Shown piece by piece: positions 13,413 through 14,024 of a stretch of 14,024 nt of DNA (position 1 is its first letter; each line of letters starts with the position of its first letter). The stretch lies in NCBI GenBank assembly GCA_017428285.1, contig JAFRRE010000100.1:1-14024 (forward strand), given 5' to 3'. The translations under genes and the position numbers were made by a program. Source of the DNA: Bacteroidales bacterium (GTDB lineage: Bacteria > Bacteroidota > Bacteroidia > Bacteroidales > F082). The notes beneath the pieces were generated by a model. It saw only the letters and a list, made by a program, of their open reading frames with translations. It was not told the DNA's origin and did no database searches.

Positions 13413-14024
13413 TTATTCTTTCACCCACTTCCCCGTCTCCACCAAGGTCCCTGAGCCCGTCGAAGGGCCGCCCTCCGAAGTATAAACCTTCCAAACATAA
13501 ACGCCCTCAGTCCAATCCCCAGCATCAATCGCCGTCACTTGTTGCGTGAGTGCTTGGCCGTGGATGAGTCTGCCGTTGATATCGTACACTTCCATGCGGG
13601 CATTTGGCAAGGCAGTGTGGATATTAAGCGTGTTGCCGCCTGGGTTGGGATAGGCTACCGTTGAGCCATCAGCTTCGTTCTCAACAACTTGATCATAATG
13701 CCATGACAAATCGGCCCCTACCGAAAAGGCATAACTCACACAAGGTCCAATCCCATAGGCATGTGCCACAAAAGTGCCCGACGAATTCGACAGCGTTTGC
13801 GTCCCAAGGTCCGTTCCAATGCGTGCAAAAGAATACTCCGGACGGCCTGGCACCTCCCTAAAATAGGAAGCGATACTTTGTCCGTTCAAGCTCATACCAG
13901 AAACGAACGCCGTCTCCGTCACGATGTTGACAAAGAAAAACTCGCATTGGGAACCGCCAAAAACGGGAAAGACGGCATGATGTATGGCGCGATCCAAGGG
14001 ACAAATATACACCATGGACGGGTC
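13413..14024 (-). CDS. T9SS cargo protein, C-terminal part (5' end outside window)
   Basis: The reading frame is open to the window edge ('DPS' precedes the first in-window Met at 14015), so about the last 203 residues are seen. The upstream part ('MVYICPLDRAIHHAVFPVFGGSQCEFFFVNIVTETAFVSGMSLNGQSI...SYAFSVGADL') resembles the C-terminal half of IgGFc-binding-like domains found in large Bacteroidota surface proteins. This is followed by a type A T9SS sorting domain: 'AYPNPGGNTLNIHTALPNARMEVYDINGRLI...GVYVWKVYTS...TGKWVKE'. The protein should be secreted through the outer membrane by the type IX system and probably surface attached. The last turn of the sorting domain contains GGPSTGSGT, encoded by a copy of the repeat also found in the dihydroorotase gene. 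The specific role is unknown. Confidence 0.88.
   Translation of the reverse strand, partial: DPSMVYICPLDRAIHHAVFPVFGGSQCEFFFVNIVTETAFVSGMSLNGQSIASYFREVPGRPEYSFARIGTDLGTQTLSNSSGTFVAHAYGIGPCVSYAFSVGADLSWHYDQVVENEADGSTVAYPNPGGNTLNIHTALPNARMEVYDINGRLIHGQALTQQVTAIDAGDWTEGVYVWKVYTSEGGPSTGSGTLVETGKWVKE
13446..13470. repeat. In-frame copy of the TGAGCC(C/T)GTCGAA dispersed repeat
   Basis: This 25-base unit encodes GGPSTGSGT on the minus strand within the last beta-turn of the T9SS sorting domain. It matches the unit at 5240-5263 at 20 of 24 positions in inverse orientation, and the unit at 5201-5222 at 17 of 22. Its own arms are partly self-complementary, with GGTCCCT near one end and AGGGCC at the other. 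Confidence 0.75.

Overview
The window looks like a chromosomal segment of a Bacteroidota bacterium, most likely a Bacteroidales. Five gene starts are preceded by the Bacteroidota -7 promoter element TAnnTTTG. There is a TonB-dependent receptor next to a large lipoprotein with DUF5689-like and choice-of-anchor-J-like domains, and a gene ending in a type IX secretion (T9SS) sorting domain. T9SS points to a lineage other than typical gut Bacteroides. The species cannot be named from this sequence alone.

Layout. Positions 1-252 hold no gene but contain a dense, partly mutually exclusive set of complementary segments (about 2-152), a candidate structured RNA or mobile-element end. Positions 253-812 (minus) hold a DUF4160/DUF2442 small-protein pair. 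A divergent promoter region separates it from cysS (918-2411, plus), which is followed by a long palindrome and a patatin-like lipase (2510-3541, plus). Convergent to these is a minus-strand operon, 6107 to 3545: a polyprenol-phosphate-mannose-synthase-like glycosyltransferase, a dihydroorotase overlapping it by one base, and a small MORN/YwqK-like lipoprotein. A strong terminator (about 6174-6198) and a promoter (6134-6141) separate this operon from the next minus-strand unit. That unit, 12139 to 6224, is a TonB-dependent receptor followed by a 1061-residue multidomain lipoprotein. Divergent from the receptor is a secreted endonuclease/exonuclease/phosphatase-fold enzyme (12279-13325, plus). 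The window ends inside a minus-strand T9SS cargo protein (13413 to past 14024).

How the genes may work together. The receptor, the lipoprotein with two probable OB-fold-type domains and the exported EEP-fold enzyme form an envelope module that could bind, cut and import a phosphodiester- or phosphate-containing polymer, possibly extracellular nucleic acid. This is inference. The rest is housekeeping: tRNA charging, pyrimidine synthesis, lipid-linked sugar synthesis and lipid hydrolysis.

A second theme is repeated DNA. Three intergenic regions (about 2410-2463, 9420-9512, 13335-13399) contain palindromes built from short repeated words. A different repeat, core TGAGCC(C/T)GTCGAA, lies in frame inside two unrelated genes: dihydroorotase (as an inverted pair) and the T9SS sorting domain.
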